NCBI RefSeq assembly: GCF_004114615.1
Contig: NZ_CP035300.1
Coordinates: forward strand, 1,302,001 to 1,366,000
From: Dyella sp. M7H15-1
Lineage (GTDB): Bacteria > Pseudomonadota > Gammaproteobacteria > Xanthomonadales > Rhodanobacteraceae
Reading direction: 5' to 3'
DNA: 64,000 bases
The notes beneath the pieces were generated by a model. The model did no database searches and had not been told where the DNA came from. It was given only the letters and a program-made list of their open reading frames with translations. Positions 34,818-44,348 of this stretch are shown here, piece after piece. The position numbers were made by a program, and so were the translations under genes. Numbering within the stretch: position 1 is the first letter of the stretch; each line of letters starts with the position of its first letter.

Positions 34818-36824
34818 TTAACCGGCTAGCCGTTGCCTAGGCATTCCGTGCAAGCGCAGGCTGAAAGCGACTCCGCTGCCGTCCTCCAGATTCCGTGCCG
34901 AGGCAACCCCACTGTGCCGCTCGACCACCAACCGCACCACATAAAGGCCCAACCCGAGATGCGGCGCATCGCCTGGGGTGGCTTTGTCGCGCAGACTGAC
35001 CAGTGAATCGAATAGTCGCCCCTGCATGGCGGCTGGTAAGAGGGGACCCTGGTTCGCCAATTCGATCTCGGTGCCGCCATCGAAGGGCCGCAGACTCAAC
35101 CGTAACCAACCGTCGACGGGAGTGAATGACAAGGCGTTGTCGAACAGCTTGTCCAACGCCTGGGCGATCAATTCCGGGGCGCCATGCAAATGCATGGGCT
35201 GATCAGGCAACACGCATTCCAGCAGACGCGCGCCGGCCAGGGGTCGATAGGCATCGGCACAGCCTCGCACCACGTCGACCAGATCGACATCTTCGGGCTC
35301 GGCGGCGGCAATCGCCCGCTCCATCCTGTTGGCCTCGCTCATTGCGCGCACGAGTGTGCCCAATCGTGCTACGCCGTCGCGTGCCCGTGCCAGATAGGGC
35401 TGGGCCTCATCGGACAATTCGGCATGTTCAAGGTTGTCCAGCGACGACTTCACAATCGCCAGCGGCGTGTTGAGTTCGTGCGACAGTTTCGAGGCCAGTG
35501 TGCGCAGGTAATCGGTATAGCCGCCAACCGCTTCGAACAATTTCTGGAAGCTGCGGGCCAGATCGCCGATCTCGTCGTTGGACTCCACCATCGGGAAATA
35601 GCCTTGAATCATCTGGCCGTCCAAACGCCCATCGTTGAGCTGGGCACGCTCGACCGCATCGCGCAACCGGCCAAGACGAAGACTGAGGCTCGTCGCAAAC
35701 AGCAACAGAATCGCGCCTGCTACCAGCATCACACCAAAACTGGTCAACAGCAGGCTCAGGAATGCGCGATTGGCCAACAGTGGCACCGCGCGACTGGCCT
35801 GCTCCAGCAGCAACACGCCAACCACCGTGCGATCACGTTCAACCGGCACAGTCGTTGCAAGCACAACGCTGTCGCGTTCCTCACCTTGACGCCAGACGAT
35901 AGTCGCCTGACCGGTACGAGCACTTTGTACTTCCGGCAAATCCAGGCGCGGCACATCGGCCGTCCAAAGCTCGGCTTCCTCGAGTGGGTTGGCTAACAAC
36001 GAACGGTAGATGATCGAAGACAACCAACCCGGCTGCGGACCAGAGGTCGTCAGGCGCCCGCTCTGCGCCAACAGCCAGCCGGACGGTGCTATGAGACGCG
36101 CACGCGTGTCCTCCGGCGCCATGCGTGACAATTCCTGTGCGAGATCCGGTGAATAACGCCAGAGCGGACGCACGTCGGCGGCAAGGGAGTCACCGCCATC
36201 CACCGCGGTGTAGACGCCTACGCCTAGCGCGCTGAGTCCGAGACCGCGCGGCAAACGCCATTCGACGCGGTAACCGCTGCCATCTTCCTGCCATTGGCCA
36301 ACGATCCTGTCAGGCAGATCGCCGGCGGGTGGATCAAGGGTCAATGCCGTGAAGCCGCCCGGCGCGGCACTCGCGATCAGATAACGGCGATGTTGCGAGC
36401 CTTGCGCCAGATCCAGAATCAGATGATCAGCCGAAAGCGCGTTGGGGTCGCCCGCATCGGCGCGTGTGCGATGCACTGCACGTACGTCGACGTAGACATA
36501 AAAACCATTGTCGTCCTCCGCCAGCAGCAACTTGCCGCGTTTGCCCAGCGGCTGGCTCCACGGCGTCATCAGTGCCCAGTCATCGCCGTAGCCGTCGATG
36601 GTGATGGGACTTATCGCCTGTTGCACATACCAGCCATTGCCAGGCTGTGGTAGCGGCACATCGGTCACGGCAAGACTGCGCGCCACGGCTGTCGCCGTCG
36701 CTGTCAGCGCCTGTTCCTGCCCCTGGCGCAGCAGGGTTTCCATCTGGCGCACGTACAGCCAGCCGGCCACCGGCAATGCGAGCGTACATAGGGCAACCAG
36801 CAGCAGTTTTTGGCGGAGGCTCAT
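34818..36824 (-). CDS. pdsS: Sensor histidine kinase of the proteobacterial dedicated-sortase type
   Basis: The 668 residues have a first membrane helix (about 4-22), a periplasmic sensor with ISPITIDGYGDDW (resembling a carbohydrate-binding CBM9-like fold), a second helix (about 355-378), HAMP, the phospho-acceptor His449 in SKLSHELNTPLAI, an N box in DKLFDNALSFTP and a GLGLYVVRLV G box. The overall architecture is what I remember of kinases paired with a dedicated sortase (PdsS). It starts in an ATGA overlap with the small gene before it. No sortase is in the window, so the name rests on architecture alone. Confidence 0.8.
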   Translation of the reverse strand: MSLRQKLLLVALCTLALPVAGWLYVRQMETLLRQGQEQALTATATAVARSLAVTDVPLPQPGNGWYVQQAISPITIDGYGDDWALMTPWSQPLGKRGKLLLAEDDNGFYVYVDVRAVHRTRADAGDPNALSADHLILDLAQGSQHRRYLIASAAPGGFTALTLDPPAGDLPDRIVGQWQEDGSGYRVEWRLPRGLGLSALGVGVYTAVDGGDSLAADVRPLWRYSPDLAQELSRMAPEDTRARLIAPSGWLLAQSGRLTTSGPQPGWLSSIIYRSLLANPLEEAELWTADVPRLDLPEVQSARTGQATIVWRQGEERDSVVLATTVPVERDRTVVGVLLLEQASRAVPLLANRAFLSLLLTSFGVMLVAGAILLLFATSLSLRLGRLRDAVERAQLNDGRLDGQMIQGYFPMVESNDEIGDLARSFQKLFEAVGGYTDYLRTLASKLSHELNTPLAIVKSSLDNLEHAELSDEAQPYLARARDGVARLGTLVRAMSEANRMERAIAAAEPEDVDLVDVVRGCADAYRPLAGARLLECVLPDQPMHLHGAPELIAQALDKLFDNALSFTPVDGWLRLSLRPFDGGTEIELANQGPLLPAAMQGRLFDSLVSLRDKATPGDAPHLGLGLYVVRLVVERHSGVASARNLEDGSGVAFSLRLHGMPRQRLAG

Positions 36825-37033
36825 TGATAATAAAGCACATAGTTCACACCGATAGCACTGGCGTAGGTGCAGCAATCCCTGGTCCAGCCGACGGGCGCCG
36901 TCGTAGCAATGCTCCACGCAGGCGCGGCACCGTCGGCCGGACCATGCGTTTCGACCGCCATGTCAGGCTGCGCTGCCAGGGTGACGCCTGCACATAGCGA
37001 CCGACTTGCAAGCACCCAACGCAGTCGCATCAT
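36821..37033 (-). CDS. Small secreted protein coupled between regulator and kinase
   Basis: A 70-codon ORF starts at ATG 37033, overlapping the stop of the response regulator (ATGA), and ends in another ATGA overlap with the kinase start. It has an N-terminal hydrophobic segment (WVLASRSLCAGVTLAAQ) and a short mature part with Pro/Ala stretches, an adjacent Cys pair and a tyrosine-rich end (NYVLYYQ). Two overlaps with flanking genes make it very likely a translated gene. Its role is unknown; it could be a signal or accessory of the sensor. It is small and has no recognised family. Confidence 0.65.
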   Translation of the reverse strand: MMRLRWVLASRSLCAGVTLAAQPDMAVETHGPADGAAPAWSIATTAPVGWTRDCCTYASAIGVNYVLYYQ

Positions 37034-37719
37034 GGACGCCACCGGTAGCCAACGCCATGTACGGTTTCGATGGCATCGAATTCCGGGGCCACCGCAATGA
37101 ATTTCTTGCGGATGCGTTTGATGTGCGAAGTGATAGTGGCATCATCCACCACCAGCTCCGCTTCGCGCATAAGTTGATCGCGATTTTTCACGTGGCCTGG
37201 GAAGCGCACCAGCGTGTGCACCATCCAGAATTCGGTCACGGTGAGCGGCACTTCTACCTCGTTCCAGGTGATGCGCATACGCTCGGATTCGAGCTTGAGC
37301 GGGCCGTGGCCAATCACCGTTTCGCTGGAAGTGGGTGTTTTCAGTGATTCGATCCGGCGGAACAAGGCGGCAATGCGGGCAGCCAACTGATGCAGGCTGG
37401 TGTCCTTGCTGAGGTAATCGTCCGCGCCCAAACGCAGGCCGGAAATCACGTCGAAGTCTGAATCGCGAGCCGTGAGGAAGATGATGGGCAGCGTGGCCGA
37501 TTTGGCGCGCAGTTCACGACAGAGATCGAAACCACCTTCCGGCTCATCGCCCAAACCGATATCGATGATCACCAACTCCGGTAGCCGGATGGTGAAGGCG
37601 TTGGACGCCTCTTGCCGCGAGCCGTAACCGCGGGTGTCGTAGCCAAAGCGGTTGAGCGCCTCGACGTAGTTGGCACGGATCAGGGGTTCGTCTTCGACGA
37701 TGGCGATGCTGCGGCCCAT
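37030..37719 (-). CDS. pdsR: Response regulator of the proteobacterial dedicated-sortase type
   Basis: The 229 residues have a receiver domain (acidic residues EDE at 9-11, phospho-acceptor Asp53 in VIIDIGLGD, Thr in FLTARD, Lys in LSKDTS) and an OmpR-type winged helix (LTVTEFWMVHTLVRFPG, ATITSHIKRIRKKF and the GVGYRWRP end). It fits the partner regulator (PdsR) of kinases such as the gene downstream. It is the first gene of the regulator, small protein, kinase set, and divergent from the candidate small RNA. Confidence 0.88.
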   Translation of the reverse strand: MGRSIAIVEDEPLIRANYVEALNRFGYDTRGYGSRQEASNAFTIRLPELVIIDIGLGDEPEGGFDLCRELRAKSATLPIIFLTARDSDFDVISGLRLGADDYLSKDTSLHQLAARIAALFRRIESLKTPTSSETVIGHGPLKLESERMRITWNEVEVPLTVTEFWMVHTLVRFPGHVKNRDQLMREAELVVDDATITSHIKRIRKKFIAVAPEFDAIETVHGVGYRWRP

Positions 37720-38009
37720 GTGGATTCCTCGTGAGTGGCACGCAGGTTGCTATGCGAGCCCCGTGCCGCGCAAGCCCGGGAGCGTGCTTTGCCCGCGTTC
37801 TGCCAGATTCGGTCGCCCGATCGCCCTTGTCTTGGCGGTGAGGCCGCCCTGGCCCGGTTTTTGATATCTCCACGCCACACTGCAGCATGCATGGTTCCAG
37901 AGACGCACGAGCCGCGAAAAAATTTCACCCGATGCGGGAACCAATCCCGGCAAGCCCGGTCTGACTACTCGGCAGACGCTTATTTCCATGCCGTGGAAGT
38001 TGCCAACGC

Positions 38010-38135
38010 TGTTTGACGGTCGAGCCTCCCGTCCTTCAGCCCGCACGAAGCCTCTGCCAATGGTGTCTCCTCTAGCGTCTTTCCGACGCCCCTCCAGCCC
38101 GGTGCAGATTTCCCTCCGCACCGGGTTTTTCTTTT
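38010..38135 (+). ncRNA. Candidate C-rich small RNA ending in a strong terminator
   Basis: No gene explains the strong + strand terminator CCCGGTGC-loop-GCACCGGG-TTTTTCTTTT at 38098-38135: both flanking genes run on the minus strand. Upstream are two more hairpins (38015-38033 and 38075-38089) and exposed C-rich motifs (CCTCC in three places, including the terminator loop) able to pair with Shine-Dalgarno sequences. This pattern recalls the Xanthomonas small RNA sX13, which has three C-rich loops. The 5' end and promoter are not defined; the rest of the 400-bp gap (37720-38009) shows nothing I recognise. Confidence 0.45.
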
Positions 38136-38826
38136 AAGGCAACGCTGAATAAGTATCGCCGTCGAGGGCAGCACGCATCTTGTGGATCACGGCCTGGTAA
38201 TTGGCTGCGCCGAAGATGGCCGATCCGGCCACGAAGGTGTCGGCGCCTGCTGCCGCGATCTCACCGATGTTGTCGGCCGTGACACCGCCATCCACTTCGA
38301 GGCGGATCGGTAGACCGCTTTGATCGATGCGCTGGCGTACCGCGCGCAGTTTGTTGAGCGCTTCGTGGATGAATGTCTGCCCGCCGAAGCCCGGGTTCAC
38401 CGACATGATCAGCACCAAATCAAGCTTGTCGAGTACGTGATCGAGCCAGTTCAGTGGCGTGGCGGGATTGAAGACCAACCCTGCTTCGCAACCGGAATCC
38501 TTGATCAGGGCAAGGGTGCGGTCGACGTGCTCGGTGGCTTCTGGGTGGAAGCTGATGCGGGTTGCGCCGGCCTTGGCGAAATCCGGCACGATGCGATCCA
38601 CTGGTTTCACCATCAAGTGCACATCGATCGGTGCGGTAATGCCGTAATCGCGCAATGCCTTCAGCACCATGGGCCCCATGGTGAGGTTGGGTACGTAATG
38701 ATTGTCCATCACATCGTAGTGCACCCAGTCACCGCCGGCGGCCAACACCTTGGCGGTGTCCTCGCCCAGTCGCGCGAAATCGGCGGAAAGAATGGAAGGG
38801 GCGATGACAGGGGATTGCTTGCTCAT
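38134..38826 (-). CDS. rpe: Ribulose-phosphate 3-epimerase
   Basis: Rpe interconverts ribulose 5-phosphate and xylulose 5-phosphate in the pentose phosphate pathway. The 230 residues show [26 protein letters not shown] (metal His and Asp), [22 protein letters not shown] and LEVDGGVT. The ATG at 38826 begins just before the conserved SPVIAPS; nine upstream codons are not needed. The last six codons encode YSALP and stop from a sequence (TTAAGGCAACGCTGAATAAG) that also ends the amine oxidase gene at 60633. Transketolase lies about 3 kb to the right. Confidence 0.95.
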   Translation of the reverse strand: MSKQSPVIAPSILSADFARLGEDTAKVLAAGGDWVHYDVMDNHYVPNLTMGPMVLKALRDYGITAPIDVHLMVKPVDRIVPDFAKAGATRISFHPEATEHVDRTLALIKDSGCEAGLVFNPATPLNWLDHVLDKLDLVLIMSVNPGFGGQTFIHEALNKLRAVRQRIDQSGLPIRLEVDGGVTADNIGEIAAAGADTFVAGSAIFGAANYQAVIHKMRAALDGDTYSALP

Positions 38827-38923
38827 GGCGGGCCTATAAAACGGGAATGGCAAAAGGTCGGAAACGCTTCAACAAAGGCGCGAAACCGCCATTTTACAAG
38901 GACTGGCACTCCCCGCTCCCCCC

Positions 38924-39727
38924 TTACTTGAACCCACGCTCCGCCTTGATCCGCTCGTACGCCGCATTGATTTCGCTGGCACGGGCCTCGGCGCGCTTGC
39001 GCATCTCTTCGGGCAGGTCGCCGAGGCGGTCGGGGTGATGCTCGGAGATCAGCTTTCGATAGGCGCGCTTGATGGCACGGTCATCCGCGTCGCGTGCAAC
39101 GCCAAGCACCGCGTAAGGATCTGGCCCCTGCGGATTGCGTTGCGGTGGCACGTAGCCGCCCGGTCCATGACCATAACCGCGTGCACCGGCCGTGCCCTGC
39201 CAGACATAACCCTTCATCGCCATCAGGGCCATCAGCTCCATATCGCTGACCCGCAAGGCGGAAGCAAGCTGGCGGAGAATCGCCATTTTTTCGGGTGGCG
39301 GATGGCCTCCGGCCAGCACCGTTTCAATCACCACATCCAGCACGGGGAAGGCGTGATCGCGACGCAGGCCGACCCATTGGCGCAGTGCATTGATCGGTCC
39401 GGTGACATCGAACTCGGGTTGCTTGCCCACATTGAACGCACTGATGGCCTGCTGACGCGCGTTCCCGTCCAGCCCCATGCGCGCCATCACGCTCTCGGCG
39501 ATGGCTATTTCCGCTTCGGAAACGCGGCCATCGGATTTGGCGATCGCCCCCAGCAGCGCAAAGAGCGGGGACACATAGCCGCCAGATTCGGGAGTCGCAG
39601 TTCGACGCTGGCTGAAGCGCAGGTTGTCGAGCACGAAGCCGACAATCGCTCCCACGCCAGCCCCTACCAGGTCGTGGCCAAACAACAGGCCCGCCATGGC
39701 GAACCAGAAGGTGTACATGTAGCTCAT
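38924..39727 (-). CDS. djlA: DjlA-like TerB/DnaJ domain co-chaperone
   Basis: The 267 residues start with a membrane segment ([29 protein letters not shown]), continue with a TerB-like helical domain ([21 protein letters not shown]) and end in a J domain with DPYAVLGV, the HPD triad in [10 protein letters not shown] and the final helix. This is the order of DjlA, an inner-membrane DnaK co-chaperone with a role in envelope stress. Its start overlaps the end of the cytochrome gene by four bases (ATGA). Confidence 0.92.
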   Translation of the reverse strand: MSYMYTFWFAMAGLLFGHDLVGAGVGAIVGFVLDNLRFSQRRTATPESGGYVSPLFALLGAIAKSDGRVSEAEIAIAESVMARMGLDGNARQQAISAFNVGKQPEFDVTGPINALRQWVGLRRDHAFPVLDVVIETVLAGGHPPPEKMAILRQLASALRVSDMELMALMAMKGYVWQGTAGARGYGHGPGGYVPPQRNPQGPDPYAVLGVARDADDRAIKRAYRKLISEHHPDRLGDLPEEMRKRAEARASEINAAYERIKAERGFK

Positions 39728-40047
39728 GGCGTCGTGGCGGCCTGTGGTTGGGGTGGCTGTGCGCTGTACCAGCGTACGAGCTGATCCAGATCGGCATCAC
39801 TCACCGGACCGATCGCCGCACGCATCAGTGGTACATCGCGACTGCCGTCGCGGTAATCCTTCAATGCCTTGCGCAGGTAATCCAGCCGTTGACCGGCCAA
39901 ATTCGGCGCGCCGGGAATCTGCGCCATGCCGGTTTCACCGTGGCAGGCCGCGCACAAACCCAAGCGCATCGGCTTGGGTGGCATATCGGTGGCAAGCACT
40001 GACAAGGCACCGGTCAGACCAAGTGCCGCGAGGAGTACGGTTCGCAT
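39724..40047 (-). CDS. Small periplasmic c-type cytochrome
   Basis: The product has a signal peptide ([20 protein letters not shown]), one heme c motif [12 protein letters not shown] and a distal Met region near PLMRAAIG, as in cytochrome c4/c5-like mono-heme proteins of about 85 mature residues. It ends in a Pro/Gln/Ala-rich tail. It would carry electrons in the periplasm; its partner is not identifiable. I prefer the ATG at 40047 to that at 40053. The stop overlaps the djlA start, which suggests cotranscription but not a shared function. Confidence 0.85.
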   Translation of the reverse strand: MRTVLLAALGLTGALSVLATDMPPKPMRLGLCAACHGETGMAQIPGAPNLAGQRLDYLRKALKDYRDGSRDVPLMRAAIGPVSDADLDQLVRWYSAQPPQPQAATTP

Positions 40048-40139
40048 CGGCAACAGATGGATATAAAGACGCCGATTCTAGCAGCGTCTCAGGCGTAGGC
40101 CGTTACAATAGCCCGCTTGTCGATCTACCGGAGCGCACC

Positions 40140-41036
40140 GTGCCCACGACCCTGCTGCAATCGAACTTGCCCGGCCTGGAACTGATCCATCGCGGCAAGG
40201 TGCGTGACGTCCATGCCCTGCCCGGCCAGCGATTGCTGATCGTCGCCACCGACCGACTGTCCGCCTTCGACGTGGTGCTGCCCGATCCGATTCCAGGCAA
40301 GGGCGAAATGCTTACCCAGATTTCCAATTTCTGGTTCGGCAAGACCGCACACATCATGCCCAACCATCTCATGCATGCCCCACTGGATGAAGTCCTGCCA
40401 AAGGATTCGGACCTTGCGCTGTATAGCAAGCGTTCCGTGGTCACCAAGCGACTGAAACCGGTGCCGGTGGAAGCGATTGCACGCGGATATCTCATCGGCT
40501 CGGGCTGGAAGGATTACCAGGCCACCGGATTGCTGTGCGGCATCAAGCTACCAGCGGGCCTGCATCAGGCCGAGCAGTTGCCGGAACCGATCTTTACACC
40601 ATCGACCAAGGCTGCCGTAGGTGACCACGACGAGAATGTGAGCTTCGACACCGTCGTGACTGCCGTCGGCAAGGAGCTGGCCGAACAAATTCGCGACGCC
40701 ACACTGGCCATCTACAAATGGGCCGCTGTTTATGCTGCTGAACGCGGCATCATCATCGCTGACACCAAGTTTGAATTCGGCACGGATGAAAACGGCAAGC
40801 TGTATGTGATGGACGAAATGCTGACACCCGATTCCTCGCGCTTCTGGCCAGCGGATCAGTACCAGGTCGGCATCAGCCCACCGAGCTACGACAAGCAGTT
40901 TGTGCGCGACTATCTGGAAACGCTGGACTGGAACAAGAAGGCACCCGGCCCGCATGTGCCGGCGGACGTGATTGCCGGCACGGCCGCCAAATACACCGAG
41001 GCGTTGCAGCGTCTCGCTGGCATCACCCTGGATTGA
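40140..41036 (+). CDS. purC: Phosphoribosylaminoimidazole-succinocarboxamide synthase
   Basis: PurC joins aspartate to CAIR in purine synthesis (SAICAR synthetase). The 298 residues have [50 protein letters not shown] and [13 protein letters not shown], all family marks. The frame is open for 138 codons upstream, but that overlaps two genes on the other strand; GTG at 40140 has GGAG 6 bases before it and opens at the conserved start. A TACAAT at 40104 is a candidate -10 box without a clear -35. Confidence 0.95.
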   Translation: MPTTLLQSNLPGLELIHRGKVRDVHALPGQRLLIVATDRLSAFDVVLPDPIPGKGEMLTQISNFWFGKTAHIMPNHLMHAPLDEVLPKDSDLALYSKRSVVTKRLKPVPVEAIARGYLIGSGWKDYQATGLLCGIKLPAGLHQAEQLPEPIFTPSTKAAVGDHDENVSFDTVVTAVGKELAEQIRDATLAIYKWAAVYAAERGIIIADTKFEFGTDENGKLYVMDEMLTPDSSRFWPADQYQVGISPPSYDKQFVRDYLETLDWNKKAPGPHVPADVIAGTAAKYTEALQRLAGITLD

Positions 41037-41040
41037 GTTG

Positions 41041-41142
41041 ATGAATGCCTGGCTTACCCTTGGCCTCGCCATCCTCGACATCGCATTGACCGTTGTAGAC
41101 GTACTAGTATTGAGTCTCTTCTCCAAACGTAGCGCGCACTGA
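41041..41142 (+). CDS. 33-residue membrane peptide coupled to the DUF962 gene
   Basis: ATG at 41041 opens a 33-codon ORF reading NAWLTLGLAILDIALTVVDV and continuing hydrophobic to a basic SKRSAH end, a single transmembrane helix. Its stop TGA overlaps the ATG of the next gene (TGATG), and it begins 5 bases after purC, so the three are packed like an operon. Shortness makes chance possible; the coupling and clean hydrophobicity argue for a real small protein. Confidence 0.5.
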   Translation: MNAWLTLGLAILDIALTVVDVLVLSLFSKRSAH

Positions 41143-41633
41143 TGGCAACGTTCGAACCAGGCACCCGCAACATGCGCGACTGGCTCGACAGCTACAGCCG
41201 CGATCACCAGCATCCCATCAACCGGCTACTGCACTGGATCTGCGTCCCACTGATCGTGTGGAGTGCCATCGCGATGATGTGGACGATTCCCGTGCCGGAG
41301 GCATGGTTTCGCCCCGGCTCCTGGGCGGTATTGGCGATCGTGCTGTCCTTCACCTGGTACTGGAAACATTCGCATCGGCTCGGCGCCGCATTGCTCATGG
41401 TGCTGGCGATCTTTGCCTTGAGCTGCTTCTGGGCGTTTCAGCACTACGGCCCGTCGACGCTGCTGCGAATTGGCATCGGCGTATTCGTCGTGGCGTGGAT
41501 CGGCCAGTTCATTGGCCATCTGATCGAAGGGCGTCGGCCAAGCTTTCTTACCGACCTTGCTTACCTGCTTGTCGGCCCGGCTTGGTTGATGGATAAACTG
41601 ATGCGTCGCTTTGGCTTCAAGGAAACCCCATGA
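41142..41633 (+). CDS. DUF962/Mpo1-like membrane protein
   Basis: The 163-residue product has DWLDSYSRDHQHPINRLLHWICVP near the start and WIGQFIGHLIEGRRPSFLTDL later, the His-rich marks of the DUF962 (Mpo1) family. In yeast Mpo1 is an Fe(II) dioxygenase of 2-hydroxy fatty acids; the role of bacterial members is less known. Four to five hydrophobic segments place it in the inner membrane. An inner ATG at residue 11 is possible. Start and stop both overlap their neighbours. Confidence 0.82.
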   Translation: MATFEPGTRNMRDWLDSYSRDHQHPINRLLHWICVPLIVWSAIAMMWTIPVPEAWFRPGSWAVLAIVLSFTWYWKHSHRLGAALLMVLAIFALSCFWAFQHYGPSTLLRIGIGVFVVAWIGQFIGHLIEGRRPSFLTDLAYLLVGPAWLMDKLMRRFGFKETP

Positions 41634-42043
41634 CGGTTGTGCTTGCGCTGCTCAGCAGCGTTATCTGGTGGGTGATCATCAGCAGCGTGGGTGCGGTTGT
41701 GCCTAGCTTGATTGCCTGGGTCGTATTACGCTGGAACGAAGGCACGACCGTGGTGTTCAACCGCACCTATCTGGCCTGCCTGATCTGGGGCCTTTTCGTT
41801 ATGTTGGTTTGCGGGGTGGTTGCCGCACATCTCGGCATACAACATGGGCCGTTCAGCCCATTGATCCACAACAACGGATTTCGCGTAGCCCAGGCGCTTT
41901 CGATGGTAGTCGGCGTCTTGGCACTCTGGCGCTTGGTTCCGCGCATTGACGCGCGACGTATTCGCCTTGGCAGTGCATGCATGGCGATGGCTGCGGTCAT
42001 GGCAGTCAGCTTTGGTATCGCCACAACGCTCGCCAGTCTTTGA
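41630..42043 (+). CDS. Small membrane protein of unknown function
   Basis: The 137-residue product has four hydrophobic segments (about 3-32, 48-68, 83-100, 111-135) joined by short polar loops with RNEG and RIDARR. No family is recognised. It starts in an ATGA overlap with the DUF962 gene, so the two are translationally coupled and may work together in the membrane. A GC-rich hairpin follows at 42075. Confidence 0.7.
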   Translation: MTVVLALLSSVIWWVIISSVGAVVPSLIAWVVLRWNEGTTVVFNRTYLACLIWGLFVMLVCGVVAAHLGIQHGPFSPLIHNNGFRVAQALSMVVGVLALWRLVPRIDARRIRLGSACMAMAAVMAVSFGIATTLASL

Positions 42044-42074
42044 GCTAGCGCGCAGATTGGGGTAACGCAGGATA

Positions 42075-42100
42075 GCCCCGCCCTCCGAAGAGAGCGGGGC
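42075..42100. terminator. Hairpin between converging genes
   Basis: GCCCCGC and GCGGGGC form a 7-bp stem with a 12-base loop, followed by ATTTCG. It lies between the membrane gene and the transketolase end and may serve both; the T-run is weak. Confidence 0.5.
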
Positions 42101-42107
42101 ATTTCGA

Positions 42108-44102
42108 TCAACCGATGACGCGCTTCACCGCATCCACCACGTGGCCAACGGTGAAACCAAAGTGCTCGAACAAGGCCGGCGCCGGCGCAGATCCGCCAAA
42201 GGTGGTCATGCCAACCACTTCACCATCTAGGCCAACGTACTTGAACCAGTAGTCCACGCTAGCGGCTTCCACCGCCACGCGTGCACGACACCAGCCTGGC
42301 AGCACGCCTTCGCGGTATTCCAGCGGTTGGGCATCGAACGCTTCCGTGCACGGCATCGACACCACGCGCACCGGCACGTTCTGCTGTGCCAGCGTGCGGG
42401 CCGCTTCCATCGCCAATTCCACTTCGGAACCTGTAGCGATCAGGATCGCCTTGAACTGGGTATCGGCCGGATCGGAAAGCACGTACGCACCACGCAAGAT
42501 GTCGGATACCTGCCGCGGCGTACGCTGCTGATGCTTGAGCGTCTGGCGCGAGAAGATCAGGCAGGATGGATTATTCTTGCGCTCGATCGCGGCCTTCCAG
42601 GACACCACCGATTCCACCACGTCGCACGGACGCCACACGCGGTTGTTCGGGATCAGACGCAACGAGCCGAGGTGTTCGATCGGCTGGTGGGTCGGACCAT
42701 CCTCGCCCAAACCGATCGAATCGTGCGTGTAGACGTGAATAACATGTGCCGGAATCAGGCAGCTCATGCGCACAGCGTTGCGGGCGTAATCGGAGAACAC
42801 CAGAAAGGTGCCGTCGTACGGCAGGAAGCCGCCGTGCAATGCGAAACCATTGGCAATCGCACTCATGCCGAACTCGCGCACGCCGTAATGAACGTAATTA
42901 CCATCAGGGCCAGTGATGTTTTTGCTGCCCTTCCACATGGTGAGGTTGGAACCTGCCAGGTCTGCCGAACCGCCGACCAGCTCCGGCAGCAGCGGACCGA
43001 AGGCATCCAGTGTCATCTGCGAAGCCTTGCGCGAAGCCACGTCCGGACCTTCGGTCTGCATTTTTTCGATATACGCCTGCGACTTTTCCGCCCAATCGGC
43101 CGGCAGTTCACCAGCGATGCGGCGGCTGAATTCCGCAGCGAGTTCCGGATGCTCCGCTTTGTATTTCGCAAAGACATCGTTCCACTGCTGTTCGCGCTCT
43201 GCGCCGACGACTTTTTTGTCCCAACCAGCGTAGATGTCGGTAGGAATTTCGAACGGCGCATAGCGCCAGTCGAGCATGTCGCGGGCAGCGGCCACTTCGG
43301 CCTTGCCAAGCGCGGCGCCATGGCTTTCTTCCTTGCCCTGCTTGTTCGGGGCACCGAAGCCGATGATGGTCTTGCAAATGATCAACGTGGGTTTTTCGCT
43401 CTGCGAAGTCGCTTGCTCCAGCGCCCTCTTCACCGCGTCAGCGTTGTGGCCATCCACCACGCCGATGACATTCCAACCGTAGGCTTCGAAACGCTTGGCG
43501 GTATCGTCGGTGAACCAGCCTTCCACTTCACCGTCGATGGAAATGTTGTTGTCGTCGTAGATGGCGATCAGTTTGCCCAGCTTCCAGGTACCTGCCAGCG
43601 AGGCGACTTCGTGCGAAACGCCTTCCATCAGGCAGCCATCGCCCAGGAATACGTAGGTGTGGTGATCGACGATGGCGTGGCCCGGGCGGTTGAAATGCGC
43701 CGCCAGGACTTTTTCTGCCAGCGCAAAACCGACCGAATTGGCCAAGCCCTGGCCTAGCGGTCCGGTGGTGGTTTCCACGCCTGGGGTTTCGCTGGCTTCC
43801 GGATGGCCGGCGGTCTTGGAATGAAGCTGGCGGAAACGCTTGAGCTCAGCCATGGGCAGGTCGTAGCCGGTGAGATGCAACAGGGCGTACTGCAGCATCG
43901 AACCGTGGCCGTTGGACAGCACAAAACGGTCGCGATTGGGCCACCTCGGGTTGCCGGGGTTGAACTTCAGGAAGTCGTTCCACAGCACTTCGGCGATGTC
44001 GGCCATGCCCATCGGCATGCCGGGGTGGCCGGAATTGGCTGCCTCCACAGCATCCATGGCCAGGGCGCGGACGGCGTTGGCGAGTTCGCGACGGGAAGTC
44101 AT
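42108..44102 (-). CDS. tkt: Transketolase
   Basis: This ThDP enzyme moves two-carbon units in the pentose phosphate pathway. The 664 residues show [18 protein letters not shown], the ThDP motif [12 protein letters not shown] running to the DDNNISIDG end, [15 protein letters not shown] in the pyrimidine-binding domain and [13 protein letters not shown] in the C-terminal domain. Length and start are standard. It is followed to the right by fba on the same strand across a gap with the fba terminator. Confidence 0.96.
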   Translation of the reverse strand: MTSRRELANAVRALAMDAVEAANSGHPGMPMGMADIAEVLWNDFLKFNPGNPRWPNRDRFVLSNGHGSMLQYALLHLTGYDLPMAELKRFRQLHSKTAGHPEASETPGVETTTGPLGQGLANSVGFALAEKVLAAHFNRPGHAIVDHHTYVFLGDGCLMEGVSHEVASLAGTWKLGKLIAIYDDNNISIDGEVEGWFTDDTAKRFEAYGWNVIGVVDGHNADAVKRALEQATSQSEKPTLIICKTIIGFGAPNKQGKEESHGAALGKAEVAAARDMLDWRYAPFEIPTDIYAGWDKKVVGAEREQQWNDVFAKYKAEHPELAAEFSRRIAGELPADWAEKSQAYIEKMQTEGPDVASRKASQMTLDAFGPLLPELVGGSADLAGSNLTMWKGSKNITGPDGNYVHYGVREFGMSAIANGFALHGGFLPYDGTFLVFSDYARNAVRMSCLIPAHVIHVYTHDSIGLGEDGPTHQPIEHLGSLRLIPNNRVWRPCDVVESVVSWKAAIERKNNPSCLIFSRQTLKHQQRTPRQVSDILRGAYVLSDPADTQFKAILIATGSEVELAMEAARTLAQQNVPVRVVSMPCTEAFDAQPLEYREGVLPGWCRARVAVEAASVDYWFKYVGLDGEVVGMTTFGGSAPAPALFEHFGFTVGHVVDAVKRVIG

Positions 44103-44289
44103 CAGGTCTATCTCCGGGGCAGGCGCAAAAGGACTTATTGTCGCCGATCGTTGGCTATCTGTCGTCCAGTTGTCGTTATAGGCGTCCGTTGTGATTTGTT
44201 TATTGTGTGCCGTTGCAGATCCATGCCGTCATGGTCGCTGGCGAATACCGCTTCTGATCGCCGTCGCGTAACCAAAGCCAGAGAAACAA

Positions 44290-44317
44290 GAAAGGGCGCC
44301 CGACGAGGCCCTTTCTG
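44290..44317 (-). terminator. Terminator of fba
   Basis: On the minus strand AGAAAGGGC pairs with GCCCTTTCT across a 10-base loop, then TTGTTTCTC. It is 31 bases after the fba stop. Confidence 0.7.
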
Positions 44318-44348
44318 TTGGCCCTTCAAGCGGCGGCTGAAACGATGA

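Noticed and set aside
37750-38121. 123-codon minus-strand frame in the gap between the regulator and rpe
   Set aside because: It lacks family features and covers the hairpins of the candidate RNA.
42327-43757. 476-codon frame antisense to transketolase
   Set aside because: Shadow of tkt; no start signal and no recognisable motif.
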